Assembly: GCA_037127255.1 (NCBI GenBank)
Contig: JBANSL010000013.1
Location: 10,374,688-10,438,687, forward strand
Origin: Persicaria tinctoria
Taxonomy: Eukaryota; Streptophyta; Magnoliopsida; Caryophyllales; Polygonaceae
Direction of reading: 5' to 3'
DNA: 64,000 bases
Positions 32,281-45,400 of this stretch are shown here, piece by piece; within the stretch, counting starts at the first letter, position 1, and every line of letters begins with the position of its first letter. The position numbers and the translations under genes were made by a program. The notes beneath the pieces were generated by a model. It saw nothing but the letters and a program-made list of their open reading frames with translations. It did not search any database and was not told where the DNA came from.

Positions 32281-35106
32281 TAGGCCTGATATACGAGCCT
32301 ACGAGCTCGAGTACTGGCTGCTCAAGCTCGGCTCGTTTATAAACGAGCCGAGCTCGAGCTCGAGCTCAAATCCTATTCGAGTATATTTATATGCTCAAGC
32401 TCGGCTCGCGAGCTTGATGTAGAGCTCGAGCTCGGCTCGTTGAGCTCGTTTGTTCGCGAGCCCGAACTCGAGCTCGAGCTCGTTAAGCTCGGTTGGGCTC
32501 GTTACGAGCTCGAACTCGGGCTCGACGAGCTCGTTAAGACTCGAAACAACAACAATACAACATTACAACAGATTAAATTCAAGAAAAACTAAAGCATTAC
32601 ATCAGCTCGTTAAGACTGAAAAACAAAATCAAAATGAAAGCAAAATTCAATAGCTAATTAAATTCAAGCAAAAGTCATAGTTCCACATTCAAAGTGAAAG
32701 CAAAGTTCAACACAACAGCACATTTTCACCATTCAAAGTTTAACATAGCAGCACATTCAAAGTGAAAGCAAAGTTCAACACAGCAACACAAAGTTCAACA
32801 CTTCAACACAGCAGCGCAGCAGCACAGCGGCCCCATTCCAGCAACAGCAACACAACAGCCCCGTTCCAGCAGCACAGCAGCACCATTACAACATTCCAGC
32901 ATCACAACAGCAACATTACAGCAGCACCATTACGCCATTCCAGCTCCAATGTGCAGTAAATTGCATGGGAAAATGCATAAAACATGCTTAAAATGTAAAT
33001 GATACAAACAGATGAAATAGTGACTACATAATGGATAGAAGCAACTTTACCATGTTAGTAGTAGGGTACTAGGGTGTGGTTCATCACCAATGACTGTCAC
33101 AGGGAACTCGTACCCTTTGAACTCTGTGCGAACCTACATCCTTACTTGTTTGCATCCGCTCATCTGACAAGAAAGCAAAATAAATGAAATTATAGCAACT
33201 GCCCCATTATAAATTTGTGTAAAGAGGGCAATGCTATTCCAAGAATGGAAGCTGAAAATGTCCAAATGCATTAATGCACTGAGGATAGATTTTCTTTTGA
33301 GATGTGTCAAATTTAAATCGACTCCAAATCAGAGAAGATTAAATATTCTAACCTTTCTCAATTTATCATTTTATTTACCAACGCAACCATAAATGGAATT
33401 CAACCAACTAAACAATTCCAAAACCAAAGTAAAATAAAGCATTGGACTATAGCCGATATGATATGAATATATGACTATATGAATGGAAAACTTTGCAAAG
33501 AAATATATGGAGGAGAGAATAGACTATCAAATATTGCCAACAAGACTAGCTCGTTTATCCATATATAAATGCAACAATTCAACCAACTACCTTAGATAAA
33601 TACCCCACCAGATAACCCCAGAGTTAGGAAGCCCCGAAAAAAATGGTAATCCTCACATGGCTTCAATGCTATCAACAGCAAAAAAATATATATATATAAA
33701 AAATGATACGATACTAATTTTAACCTAAATTTGTCTATATCCTGTTCAAAAAAAAAAAAGAACTTTCAAGGTCTAGATGTAATATACTGGAAAAAAATAT
33801 TTATCAAACGAATAGTAGGGGTTTATAATGAGGCAAAGATTCTAGAAATCAATGTTGTTTAGATTAAGATCTTATCTTTTCAGTTTCACTAAAAAGAAGC
33901 ACGATGATAAGAGAAATGCTCGAAGAAGAAAAAAATAAACACGAAGCAAGGAAAATCACATACAACTTCCTTGCCGGTGGCCAGCATTCTGCTCTAGAAT
34001 GGTTTTATTTTCATGCTTCAAACCATTAGACCTGTCATCCTTCTGGTTATGTTCAGAAGTGGAAAGATTAACGCTCAGGCTCCTGACAGAGAGTAAAAAG
34101 TTCTTATTTGTAACACTGTCAGGTTCTAGAGGTTTGACAGCCCTGGACTCAGGCGGAATGGAAACAACAGAACCCACTGACTCTTCACTTGCGTTTGAAG
34201 GCCTTCTAAAGCTAGATGATTTGGACAGTGAAGCAAGGCGGAATGGAAACAACAAAGTCATTAATCAACAACAAACTCAAATTCGTAGCCAACAAAGCTA
34301 ACAAAGCTATCAGATTCACAAGTAACAAAGCTATCAGATTCGTAGGCAACAAAGCTACCAAAACACAGCAACAAATGGAGCCTAAAATCAGCTCACCGGT
34401 GGTGATATCAGATTGCGCCGGAGAAATGGTGGATTGGGAACGAACCGACGAAGGCTGCTATTAGATTCTTAACGATGGAGCCGAAAATCAGATCTGCAAA
34501 TGGAAACACAAAGCTATCAGATCTGAAATGGAAACGCAAATGGAGAGCAACAACGAACGAAGCTATCAGATTCAGCACCGCCAGTGAGGAAATGGACAGA
34601 GGCAGCACCGCCGGGCGCCGGTGAGGAAAACGCTGGACTGGAGGCAGTGGAGGGTGACAAACGACGGCTTCCGGACTGGAGGGTGACAGACGACGGCTTC
34701 CGGACTGGAGGAAAACACTGGACTGGAGGCACCGCCGGTGAGGAAAACGCTGCTCGAGCTTCGTTGGAGGGTGACCGGTGACGGCTACGGCTTCGCTGTA
34801 CTGGAGAGTGGAGGGCGACAGATTTAGGGTTTCTGTTTGTGAAGAGAAAAATGGCCGCCCGCGCCGAATGGGGATGACGGGGTGGGTGAGTGAAACACAT
34901 TCTAATTGGGGGGTAATTTTGTAAATTCAAGTATGTACCGAGTTGGCGAGCTACTCGAGCTCGAGCTCGGGCTCGGCTCGAGCTCGAATCGAGCTCATTT
35001 ACAGGCTCGAACTCGGCTCATGTATTATTCGAGCGATCTCGAGTCGAGTTTTTATCGAGCCGAGCCCGAGTCGATCCCGAGCTACTCGGCTCACGTATCA
35101 GCCCTA
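32281..35106. mobile_element. hAT-like DNA transposon (non-autonomous) at the gypsy/host junction
   Basis: Imperfect terminal inverted repeats TAGGCCTGATATACGAGCC (left) and, on the opposite strand, TAGGGCTGATACGTGAGCC (right) match at 15 of 19 positions. Subterminal regions at both ends (32296-32535 and 34945-35090) are packed with AGCTCG words. No 8-bp target duplication is found: CCCTGGTG lies left and GTTTGAAT right. No transposase is encoded. The interior has CAGCAACA-type low-complexity DNA (32760-32945), a coding-like stretch (33956-34261) and local duplications around CTGGACTGGAGG (34620-34760). The TAGGG-like ends favour hAT; a two-base TA duplication would be an alternative reading. 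Confidence 0.62.
33956..34261 (-). other. Coding-like fragment within the hAT-like element, unrecognised
   Basis: An open minus-strand stretch of about 100 codons, Ser/Asn-rich, with plausible plant coding composition (for example LSKSSSFRRPSNASEESVGS). The 17-20 bases around GTTTCCATTCCGCC occur twice at its start (34155-34170 and 34235-34250). It resembles a captured exon, but no family was recognised. Confidence 0.35.
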
Positions 35107-35640
35107 GTTTGAATGTTGGACGCTTGATTTGTTGAGAGGCGTTGCACTAAATCTTCCTGGGAAAGATCTTCGGCTTGTTTGAACCACATTCCAGAACCTT
35201 CATGTTGAAATCCTCTCAAATAGACACGTTGAATGATCCCTGGAAAATCTCAACCAAAGATATCAAATATATAATAGATAAAGATAGAATTTAAAATCAA
35301 TCCAATAATAAAGCCACAATATTAGTACGTAATTGAACTTCAAAGTTGGCCCATTAATTATAACCTAGGCCCAATAATATGTTTAGGCCCATTAGTAGAT
35401 AATTATAGGCTTAGTAAAAAATTAGGCCCAATTATAAATTAGGCCTAATAACCAATTGAGCTTATTCAACAAATAGGCCCATTCAAATAGATCCAAGCCC
35501 GAGCCTCTTTGTGTAACATTTTGAGCCACTGGTAGTAAGGCCTTATCTCTGACATTAAGGTCTTGAAACGTCTTGGTATTGATGGTTTGTTTTAAAACGT
35601 TGAAAGCAACTTGGAGATTTGGTTCAACCAAAATCTCTTG
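35107..35640 (-). other. Two coding-like minus-strand stretches of an unrecognised gene
   Basis: 35107-35243 reads IIQRVYLRGFQHEGSGMWFK and onward for about 45 residues, after an acceptor-like TTTCCAG, and is cut by the hAT-like element end. 35640-35422 reads ILVEPNLQVAFNVLKQTINT onward without stops. Both look like protein-coding sequence rather than noise, but no family was recognised and their connection is not shown. They would be divergent to the gene at 36181. Confidence 0.4.
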
Positions 35641-36180
35641 TAGATCTCAACAAACCAACAACCTTTTGAACTTGAAGTGTGTTTCACAAAATCCTCAAAG
35701 AGGCTTTTAGAAAGTCAACCCCAAATCTTCAATAACCATATCAAATTAATCCTGCACAAGATCTCTAACAAACGATTAAATATAAATCCAATAAATAATC
35801 TAATTGATATTTGTATAAAATAAATACAAATAAATACTACCTTTCTTTGTCTTCCATCATACATATAATATCACATCAAATAAATAATATAACATCAAGA
35901 TGGACTCAACAAAAATAAAAAAGAAAATTAATTAAAATTGAAATAATAAGTTAAAAAGAAAAAAAAAATTGAAGAGATGAGAGAGGGCACAGGCGGGAGA
36001 CAGGAGTTTCGGGACAGCAGATCCTCACCGATCTTTTTGGGCTTAAAAGCCCAACATTGGAAGCCCAATGGGGGATGGTACTTCCGAAGCGTCCAGTTTC
36101 AGTTGGGAAAGCCTATTGAAACTTGAAAGTAAATCAAAAGCCTGTCAATAAACCCGGAACTCGAACTCGAAGCTCCGAAA

Positions 36181-38503
36181 ATGGCGATGACCACACCACC
36201 TCCTTCAACCTCCAGCTACAAAGCCTACAATCGCCTGCTGTGGCGCCCACGCTACAGCCATGCTCCTTTATCTAGCCCTCATTCAATCAACTTCTATCCT
36301 TTGCACCGAAAGCCCAAATATATTCTCCATTTTGGTTCTTCTTCCGCAAGAGCAATTAGGAGTGTTAATGGAGAGAAGCGCGCGGTTAAGACGATGTCGA
36401 ATTGGGAGGATGATAAGCCCTACGAGCTACTTCCAGGCGGTGAGAAGTCGTACTTGGACGAGCAAGATGTGGTGACGTTTCTCGATCCGCCTCGAGAACT
36501 CATTCCTCTTAACCCTTCTTCTTACAATCCCGCTTCCTATCTGTGGTAATTAAATTGTTGTACTTTTTTTTCAGTTGTTTTTCTCTCTGTAATCTGCGTG
36601 TTTGGAATTTGGATTGAGTTGAATTTTGAGTTCTTAGGGCAAGTAAATCATGGTTACTGCAATTTTTGGGTATTGTAATTGGAAACTCAGTTGCTTTTGT
36701 GAGCTGTTATTTCAAATTGTTGTAAAAATATGGTCAGAAAAGAGGTACATTTATGAATTATAATGCTATTGTTATGTAGTTTATTTTTATATATGATGAT
36801 TTAGGTCTTGTGTTTGTATGAGTTTTATGTATTGCTTTTCTTGATGTTTGTTGAATTCCTTTTTTTTTAGGAAGAAGATTGATGATATTCCAGAGGAGCG
36901 ACGGCACCGGTTGATTTTACTGCTAAATTCTAGGTATTATTATTTTTCCGTCATAACTGAAAGTATGTATTCTTTGTTAAAGCTATAGTATTGATTGTAA
37001 AAAAAATTAAGTGTTTTGTTGTCTAAGCAAAGCATTGCAAATTGCTATATGCAACATTGAGGCAGCAATAGCCAATAGATGTGTAGGCTCTATAATATTC
37101 ATCAAGATATGCCTATGACTGCAGGTTGATATCAGCTGCTTGGGCGATAGCTGGGGCCAGATATGATGATGACAGGTTATCTAGGCGATGCTCGTCTGAT
37201 TTGCTGTCTGGAAAGGATGGTACTTTGTTGTTGGAGTCATGGCGCTGTCGTAAAAGTGGCGGTAAGGTATCTGAAATAAGTGTTATCGTGTTTGTAACAA
37301 CAGAGCACTGTTTAAATTAACATTAAATATCGGATGAAATGTTGTAGGGCCGTTGTCTGTGGCTTTGCTAAATATCTTCAAGATGGTAAGCTTCATGCTT
37401 CATTTCTCTAGTGTTATATGCACTTGTGAAGCTTGCTTTCTAGCTTATTATTGTGGTTTTTGCTTTCGTATTTAGGCTCTTTTTCGCAAGGAAGGAGAGT
37501 GTTATGGGCGATTTATTGGTAAGTTCTATATGCTAAAATTTAAGCCTCAAATAAATCTTGAAAATGCGCTTAATAAATTCGTCTTTTGCAAGAGGTCTCC
37601 TAGATAATAGTCACTTGGTCCTGCTTACATTTGTATTTCTCGGGTGTCATGAGTCTCATGACTATAGTTCGAGCTTCACATTTTCGTATGATATGAGATT
37701 GAGAAGTTCCGTGAGAAACACGTAGGTTGGCATCCTTGCCATTCGAGAAAGTGATTTATTTGTGAATAGAAATATCCTCATCTAAATTATCTTATGGGTT
37801 CATTATTTCTGACAAGTATTCCTTCTAGTCTTCCCATGCTTGTCTTTAACATACGTGATGTTCTTTTGGATAGCACCATTTTATAGTTGGTAGGATGTTG
37901 GATTCTAAGATCTCATATTTTAGTATAATTAGAAATCTCGGCTCAAGTCCAAACATTCAGTTGCATGTTGATGCCTTTGTTGTTTGGTTGATATGAAGTT
38001 TCTCCGTATGTCTTCATCTATACAGCCATTTTTATTGTGATAAGCAAACTATGACATGATCCAACTCCAGGGGGGTCATTCCTTGGTAAAATTGCAAATT
38101 CCTTCAGCCCTCTGTACTTCACTGTACGACAGCTCGAAGAAGTGATGCCAACAGAACAACCCTGTGACTTGGCTTGCGAACTTGGGGACGGACTTTTGAA
38201 TGTCCAAGATTTGCCAGCAGGCTTTCCAAAACCAGGTAAAATCCTAGTCAGACATCTTATTCTGGTTGGTGCAAAGAAAAATTGTTGACGCTGGAATTTT
38301 CGTACGTTGCAGCCAGACATCCACAACCCTTTGACGATCATGTGGTGGTGTACATTCGTCACGTAGGGCCCGGAGTAATGGTGGGGCAAGCATGGCAAGA
38401 AGGCCTAGATTTGGAGCAGGTGCCCAAGAAATTTTGTGGTGAGATCTTGATGGTCAAAGATTATGTTGCTTCCAGTTATGGGGATGAACAAGGAAGGAGT
38501 TAG
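36181..38503 (+). CDS. Intact seven-exon gene: conserved plant protein, likely plastid-targeted, unknown function
   Basis: Exons 36181-36545, 36871-36933, 37125-37261, 37348-37385, 37476-37518, 38071-38235 and 38313-38503 join in phase through GT-AG introns into 1002 nt, 333 residues. The first 60 or so residues are rich in Ser, Pro and Arg with few acids, like a transit peptide. Conserved-looking blocks follow: PYELLPGGEKSYLDEQDVVT, PPRELIPLNPSSYNPASYLW, DIPEERRHRLILLL, CYGRFIGGSFLGKIANS, EQPCDLACELGDGL and VYIRHVGPGVMVGQAW. I recall the family as a conserved plant protein, possibly under the uninformative name cyclin delta-3; no biochemical role is claimed. It lies about 1 kb upstream of EDD1 in the same orientation. 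No frameshift or stop was found, so it may be functional despite its position. Confidence 0.85.
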
Positions 38504-39478
38504 CAGCGTTTATTGCTTCCAGTGATGTAAAAAAAAGAGTTTGTAGATACCCTTTTTGCTTGAATGGGCATGTTTGTTTGGTGAGTGCTTGCATTTGGAT
38601 ACAAAATAGAGAGACCCTTCACTCACTCACCCTTCACTCACCATTCGTTTGTTTGGTGAGTGCTCTGCAATCAAGTACACATTAGAGTCGGAGGCTTCAC
38701 TTAGAGCGTCTTTAGCAGAGCGTTTTAGTTTAGTCTAACTCATGAGTCACGACTCGTGAAAGCCCGTGAGATAACAATACAAAGATGAAGTCTCTTTGGA
38801 GACATCGAATCAAATTCAAACATTACAAAGATGAAAGCTGCCGCTGGACAGTGAAGAATGATTTTTCTGTCACTGCCAGAACATCATTTCATAACACTCT
38901 CAAGCTCTTCCCATTTGCTGTTTTTGAACTAAATTTTCTATATTTTACAATAGCTATTTGTAGCAAAAAACAACAAAATTTTAAACAATTGACTTCTAGT
39001 TGTGTGATTACAATCTTTCATTGTTCCGAAAACCTTATTTATTGTTGAATTTGATGAACAATGCTTTTTCGTAATTGCATTTGGCTATTTGCAAACTAAC
39101 ACTGATTCAATCTATGAGCTGATCAAACTTGTATATAAAATCCTCATTTCAACCCAACTTCTAATTTGCACCAGAACCCGAATTTGAACATCCAACATTC
39201 CAACTGATATGAAGCACATAACTATAAATAGTCTGTGAACCTAAAATGACCAGTCAACGGGTGTGGATATTGATCGTTGGTGTGGGAAAAAGCCTAATTG
39301 GGACCTTATCAAGAAAAGCCCGAATTCCTTCCATCTCAATTCTCAAAGACTCAATCTTTACACCGTGCGGGAAGAAGAAGAAGAAGAACCCCAATTCCCT
39401 AACCCCGTAGAATGTGTTTCCTCATCTAAAAGCTCTAAAATTTAGCGGAAACAAATACAAAAAACTCACATCTAACTG
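38504..39478. other. Intergenic region between the two host genes
   Basis: About 1 kb holding the 3' end of one gene and the promoter of EDD1. The phrase GTTTGTTTGGTGAGTGCT occurs twice (about 38572 and 38646) around ACTCACCCTTCACTCACC words, possibly a small inverted-repeat element. No TATA box could be fixed with confidence. Confidence 0.5.
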
Positions 39479-42400
39479 ATGGGTATACTCTCATTCCCAC
39501 TGGTAATCTCTACTGTGCTTAAACCCCATAGGTCTACTCAAATATTCTCCCTCTCCTTCCTCTTCAGCCCTACCCGCCGCCGCTTCAGTTCCAAGCACCC
39601 CTTTTCCGGCCGCCGGCGTTGCCTTTCGGCTGTTTCTGGTTCCGAAAGCGGTTCCACTGCCGAAAAGGGGCAGCTTTCCGATGTTTCGGTCAGTTGCTCG
39701 GCTGCCCGCAATGCCTCCATACCTACTTTCCAACAAGCTATTCAGCGTCTTCAGGTAGGTTTTGGTTCTACTTGTCTTTTCTTATTTCTGATTTGGAATG
39801 CTGTGGATGGATTGATTTTTATCTTGAGTGGAATTGAGCACTGCGTTTTGGGGGGTTGATTGGATTTGTAGGAAGGTTTTAGAAGGGTTTATCATGTTCT
39901 GAAAGTGAAATGCTGTGTGGATTTTTAGTTTTTTGTTGTTGTTATGGGTGTAGAAATTATCAAGTGGTTACATTACAAGGTATTTGTTTTTCTCTTGTTG
40001 GGGAATTATGTGTTTTTAGGCTTTCTGCATTCAAAGACATTCCAAAATAGTGTCATTGGATGAATTTCTAGTTGTTTTTCACCAAGACAAAAAATCTCTT
40101 CACCCAATCATCTCTGAAATTTCCTCTTCTTTGTGAGCAATTTAAGATTTTAAAAGTTTTGAATATGATAAGCATTATGCACATCAGTAGCTGTCCACAC
40201 CTCCAATCAGTGTTATAAAAGGTGCAATGCGCTCCGAGGCATTAGAGGCTGCAGAGCCTAGGCGAAGAGTTAAAGCGCACACCCAACTGAAATGAGGTGC
40301 AAGGTTAAATGTATCATAGTCGATAGTTGTATGCATAATCTGTGTCATACAGAGTATTCATTATAATTTATAACTAATTGCAAGTGTGAACAATTATTAC
40401 GTAAAGACTGAATAGAAAAAATTTACTTGACAACTAATATTTTAAACAAAAACATACTATTGTACAAACGTCAATGACTAAAAATCAATGACATTGAGAA
40501 AAAGTAGTGACAAATCACAAGAAAGAGAGGATTGAGGTATTTGGACTAATCGACTGAGCTTGTTGAGGCAAAACTTGGAGACTCATTGTGCTTTTTGCCA
40601 GCTAACCGAAATTGCCTCATCTAGGCCAAGCAAGACATTTAGTTTGAGGAACCTTGCACCTTAGAGCTTAGGTGCATCTGATGTGCATTCTTGTAGGCAC
40701 TGCAATTTAAAAACCTTTTTTGTTTCTTAGAGCGTCTTGCCAACTATTTTCACCCCTTCCCAGGTGTAGTAACATGTTTGGCACCAGATTTCATTTCTCA
40801 TTTAACCATTGTCTGGAGGATTTGTACTCCATAATAGCTTGCAGCACTCATTTTCAACAATCCACATACTATTGTGCTTAGGTTAAGGATTTCTTGTGAT
40901 TGATTTACATTCATGAGTCTCATGAAACATGAGTTCCTTGTCGTATTAGTTTGATGAATATGAGCAGAAGACCTTGAATCTGCAACAAAAAAAAATGTGC
41001 ACCGTTTGGAATCTATTAACATTGGCTTACTTCGGCCTGTTGATGTATATTCATCTGTTTAATTTTAGTTTTACTTTGTTTTCACATTTTTCGGAAGAAT
41101 CTTTTTTTTTTTTTTGTGTTACTATATATTGCTTTCTTGTGATAGGAATACTGGGCTTCTGTTGGATGTGCGGTGATGCAATGCAGCAATACAGAGGTAG
41201 GTTTTTAGTTGTTGTAAATTGTCCGTTGTGTTTTGATCTTATGTAGATTCTCTACACTCAATTGCCTATGATCCTTAATCTAGCAATTCATATAGTCTGT
41301 GTCTAACTGAATGAACTTACAAATTATCTTGATGATGTTCTTAACCCCCACCCCCCCCCCCCCCCCCACCCCCCACCCCCCCAAAAAAAAATCAATTCTA
41401 CAAACTTATGTCATTTTTCACAGTTTAATATATTTCAAGTCTGATCTTTTTGGTTTGGAATACCTTGTGCAGGTTGGAGCTGGAACTATGAATCCTTTGA
41501 CTTTCTTACGGGTTCTAGGCCCTGAGCCATGGAATGTAGCGTAAGTATGGTTTGCTGTACTTATTTCTCAATTCTCATTTGTCTTCGAGGTCCAATATCC
41601 TCATCCTTTATCTGATGATTTCAATTCAGAATGCAAAATTATAATAATTGGGCCATTTGGCCTTTCTGCTTTGTCCGTTGAAGTGTTCCTGCCCCACGGA
41701 TGTCTTCTATCTCTAACCTTTTTTTTTTTAATGTCAATGTTGTTTAATTAAAGCTTTTTTTTTCCTCGCAACTGGGTAAAGTGCTTATTTGAAGGCTTTT
41801 GATTGAAGGTATGTGGAGCCTAGCATCCGGCCTGACGATAGTCGATATGGTGAAAACCCAAATAGACTTCAGCGTCACACCCAGTTTCAGGTTGGGCTTC
41901 CTTACATTGTATCCATGATGGCATTGCTATTTTCCACACATACACACCAAAAAAACAAATTGTGAACAACTCATTGGCATTGCATTTTATTGTAGGCTGT
42001 GTGACTCATCTTATTCTACTTGGATATGCTTTCAGGTTATATTGAAGCCCGATCCTGGAAATTCTCAGGACCTTTTTATAAGGAGTCTATCAGCATTAGG
42101 TTGTTGCTTTCTCCACTCCTGACGTGCAATTTTTTCACAACTCCTCAGATTTATGGTGTCTTTTGTATCTTATCTCAGATACGTTCTCTGGTTTTGGTGC
42201 AGGTGTGGATGTGAATGAGCATGATATACGTTTTGTGGAGGACAATTGGGAAAGTCCGGTAATTCCATTACCCTTTTCATTAATCTCTCTGCCCTTTCCA
42301 TTTCACATTAATATGTTGCGGTAGAGAGCATCCCAATTCCCAGATGATGGGTTTTTGTTATTAATCTGCCACTATAGTACTTTATTATTTTCTCTCAACC

Positions 42401-45400
42401 CCAATGTTACTAAATGGATGATCGCTGTTTGCATTGTTTTCCTCTGGTTCACTCTAAATAATTTTAGGTGCTCGGTGCTTGGGGTTTGGGATGGGAAGTC
42501 TGGATGGATGGCATGGAGATCACTCAATTTACCTACTTTCAGCAGGTTTGGTTATAGAGCTGTGAACTTCTCTGCCGTTACTTTTTTCCAGAATATTCAA
42601 ATATAAATTATTTGAAATTGGAAAATTCTGGTTTTCTTTAGTTGGATAGTTTGCTTCAGTTTATTTGACATCCCGATCTGTTTTCCTCCAGGCTGGAGGC
42701 ATTCCACTGTTACCTGTTTCTGTAGAGATCACTTATGGTCTTGAGAGAATCCTCATGCTTCTTCAGGTTGAGAATGGCATATATTTCTAGTAATTTTTGT
42801 TTTGCTTCATCGCTATATTTTATTCAAGCTTTCTAGTTACTACTGGCAGGGAGTCGATCATTTCAAGAAAATTCAGTACTCAGACGGCATTACTTATGGA
42901 GAATTGTTTTCTGAGAATGAGTTAGTACTCTACTTGACCAACTCTCTTGTTGCTATTTTTGCAATATCACAATCTTGATTAGGAGGTTTTATAGTATTTA
43001 CAGCACTATTTTTTTTGGTAGAAATTTACAGTACTATTTAGGAATGTCAAGTATGTCCATCTTAGATTTATTTTTCATTTGTGCTCACATGTGTGTTTTT
43101 CTCTTTTGGGTTATGTAATCGGTGATGTTTTGCCCATGTCTTCAACATTACTCTGTGTTTTCAGGAAGGAAATGAGTGCATATTACCTTGAACATGCTAG
43201 TGTGAGCCATATACAGAAACACTTCGATTTTTTTGAAGAAGAGGCCCGCACCTTACTTGCTCTGGAGCTTGCTATCCCTGCGTATGTCATCCGGCCTTCG
43301 TGGCATTTTGATATACTTTTGCATCTTTCTTTCATTATTTCACATTTCACTTTAGATGTCTCCTATTAACATTGCATATAAATTGTGCTAGGTATGATCA
43401 GCTTCTCAAGACATCTCATGCTTTCAACATCCTAGATTCTCGAGGCTTTGTTGGTGTCACTGAGCGCGCTCGCTATTTTGGTCGAATGCGCAGGTAAACA
43501 ATGAGATGATGAAGGTGCTTGATGAACAAAAGTGTATACATGCAATTAAGTGCCATTTGATGTTTACTTGGTGAAAATGTGTGTATATAGGCAACATAAA
43601 AGCCTCTAGATGATGCCCTATCTTACGTGGCACTTGTCTCCTGTTCCTTCTTCATGATTGTTGATTAGCAAGCTGCCCTGAATAAGATAAACTGTTAAAC
43701 TTTCCTGTGCACGGTTTAATAATCATTGACAAGATGATTTTTTTTCTTCATGAGAATGCTCTTATTATTGGATTGGTTTCCCAGTACTTGGGAGTCATTA
43801 ATGATGAAGCAACTTATCTATAAGACATGAATCAGCAAGCTTTCCAATTTCTGGATATTATCTTCTATATACTATGGCCACTTTACCTTTGTCTCACTAA
43901 TTCTTTGTAAATTGTCCTATCCAACTGCATTGGAAACCAGTGTAGCTCGCCAGTGTTCCCAACTGTGGTTAAAGACAAGGGAATCTCTTGGTCATCCTCT
44001 CGGTGTTGTAGAAGAACCTGAGCGTTTTGCTTGTCCTAAAAACATTCTTGAGTCAGCTATGGGAAAGGTCAGTTGGCTAGTGCCTAAACAAACCAAAATC
44101 CATTTAAATTCAGTCTACTCATGTTTTTGCAGACCTGTGGGTGTCCATGTGTTGGTTTGTTTTCATAGTGTCTGCTGCTTATTGGAATACATTTGGCATG
44201 ATAATTCTGTCATTTGTGTAGCAGGTATCTGATGAACCCAGGATGTTTGTTTTCGAGATTGGTACAGAAGAAATGCCATCACAAGATGTAGCTAATGCAA
44301 GCTTGCAGGTGCTACCTTAATTCAGCAAGTGTTTATGCTTTACCTAAGTGTGAAGAATGTCTTCCTGATCTTAAATGATCTGAAATCAATACATGCTTTG
44401 CTGATACAAACTTTGTTGCATATGTTCAGTTCATCTGAAACTTAATTTGTATGAATATAAAACATTTTGAATTTAAGGGACTTTTGATTTGTTCCACGTA
44501 CACAGATATTGATAAACACAGTGAGATTTACGAGATATTTTACAGGCTGTATCATACTGGCCCTCTCAGTTTTTTTTTTTTTTGCTAAATATACTGTGCT
44601 AATAAACCTTGCATATGCCCTTTAGGTGCAGACCATGGAATGCAGTAGTGTTTACTATTTGATTAGTTTAGTTTGTGAAGATCATTACTGCCTTCAAATG
44701 TTAATATTTGTCGAATGCTGATGATTGCAGCTGAAAGATATAGTATCACAGTTACTTGCTAAGCAAAAGTTAAGTCATGGTGAAATCCTGGCATTTGGCA
44801 CTCCTCGCAGACTGGTGGTATTTCTCTTAGTTCAATTATTTTGCTTCTCTCTTTGTTTTCTTTTTCCACTCTTGTTATACACAGCAATATGAATTTGCTC
44901 AAAATATAAAGCAGTTATCTCTTTTAAGACACAAAACTTATGGTTAGATAGACCTAGTTATTGTCATATGTTAGTATATTGAGTTGAAATTTGGGGAATC
45001 AGTTTATAGTATCTATAATATTCTAGTTACAGTTGCTTAAAGATGTTGAGATTAGAAATTAAGATCTTAGTCGTCTAACTGCTTTTTCCAGGTTTCTGTT
45101 GAAGGTCTTGGTACTAGGCAGCTACAGAATGAGGTGGAGGCTCGAGGACCTCCTGTTTCAAAGGCTTTTGATGACCAAGGGAATCCCACAAAGGTCTTCT
45201 CTTGTGTGAAATCTCCTTCTTTAAATGACAAATTTGTGCATAGTTCTTCTTTTGCTTAAAATGTTAACTTATATGCTGTTGGAAAATATGTTCTGAAGAA
45301 TGAAGAGAGAAAAGTTATGTGTAATTGTTCTGATAAGATTATTATATGCAATCTAATGGAAGCATGGAACCAAAGCCATTGGTGGCAGAGGACGTGCAAA

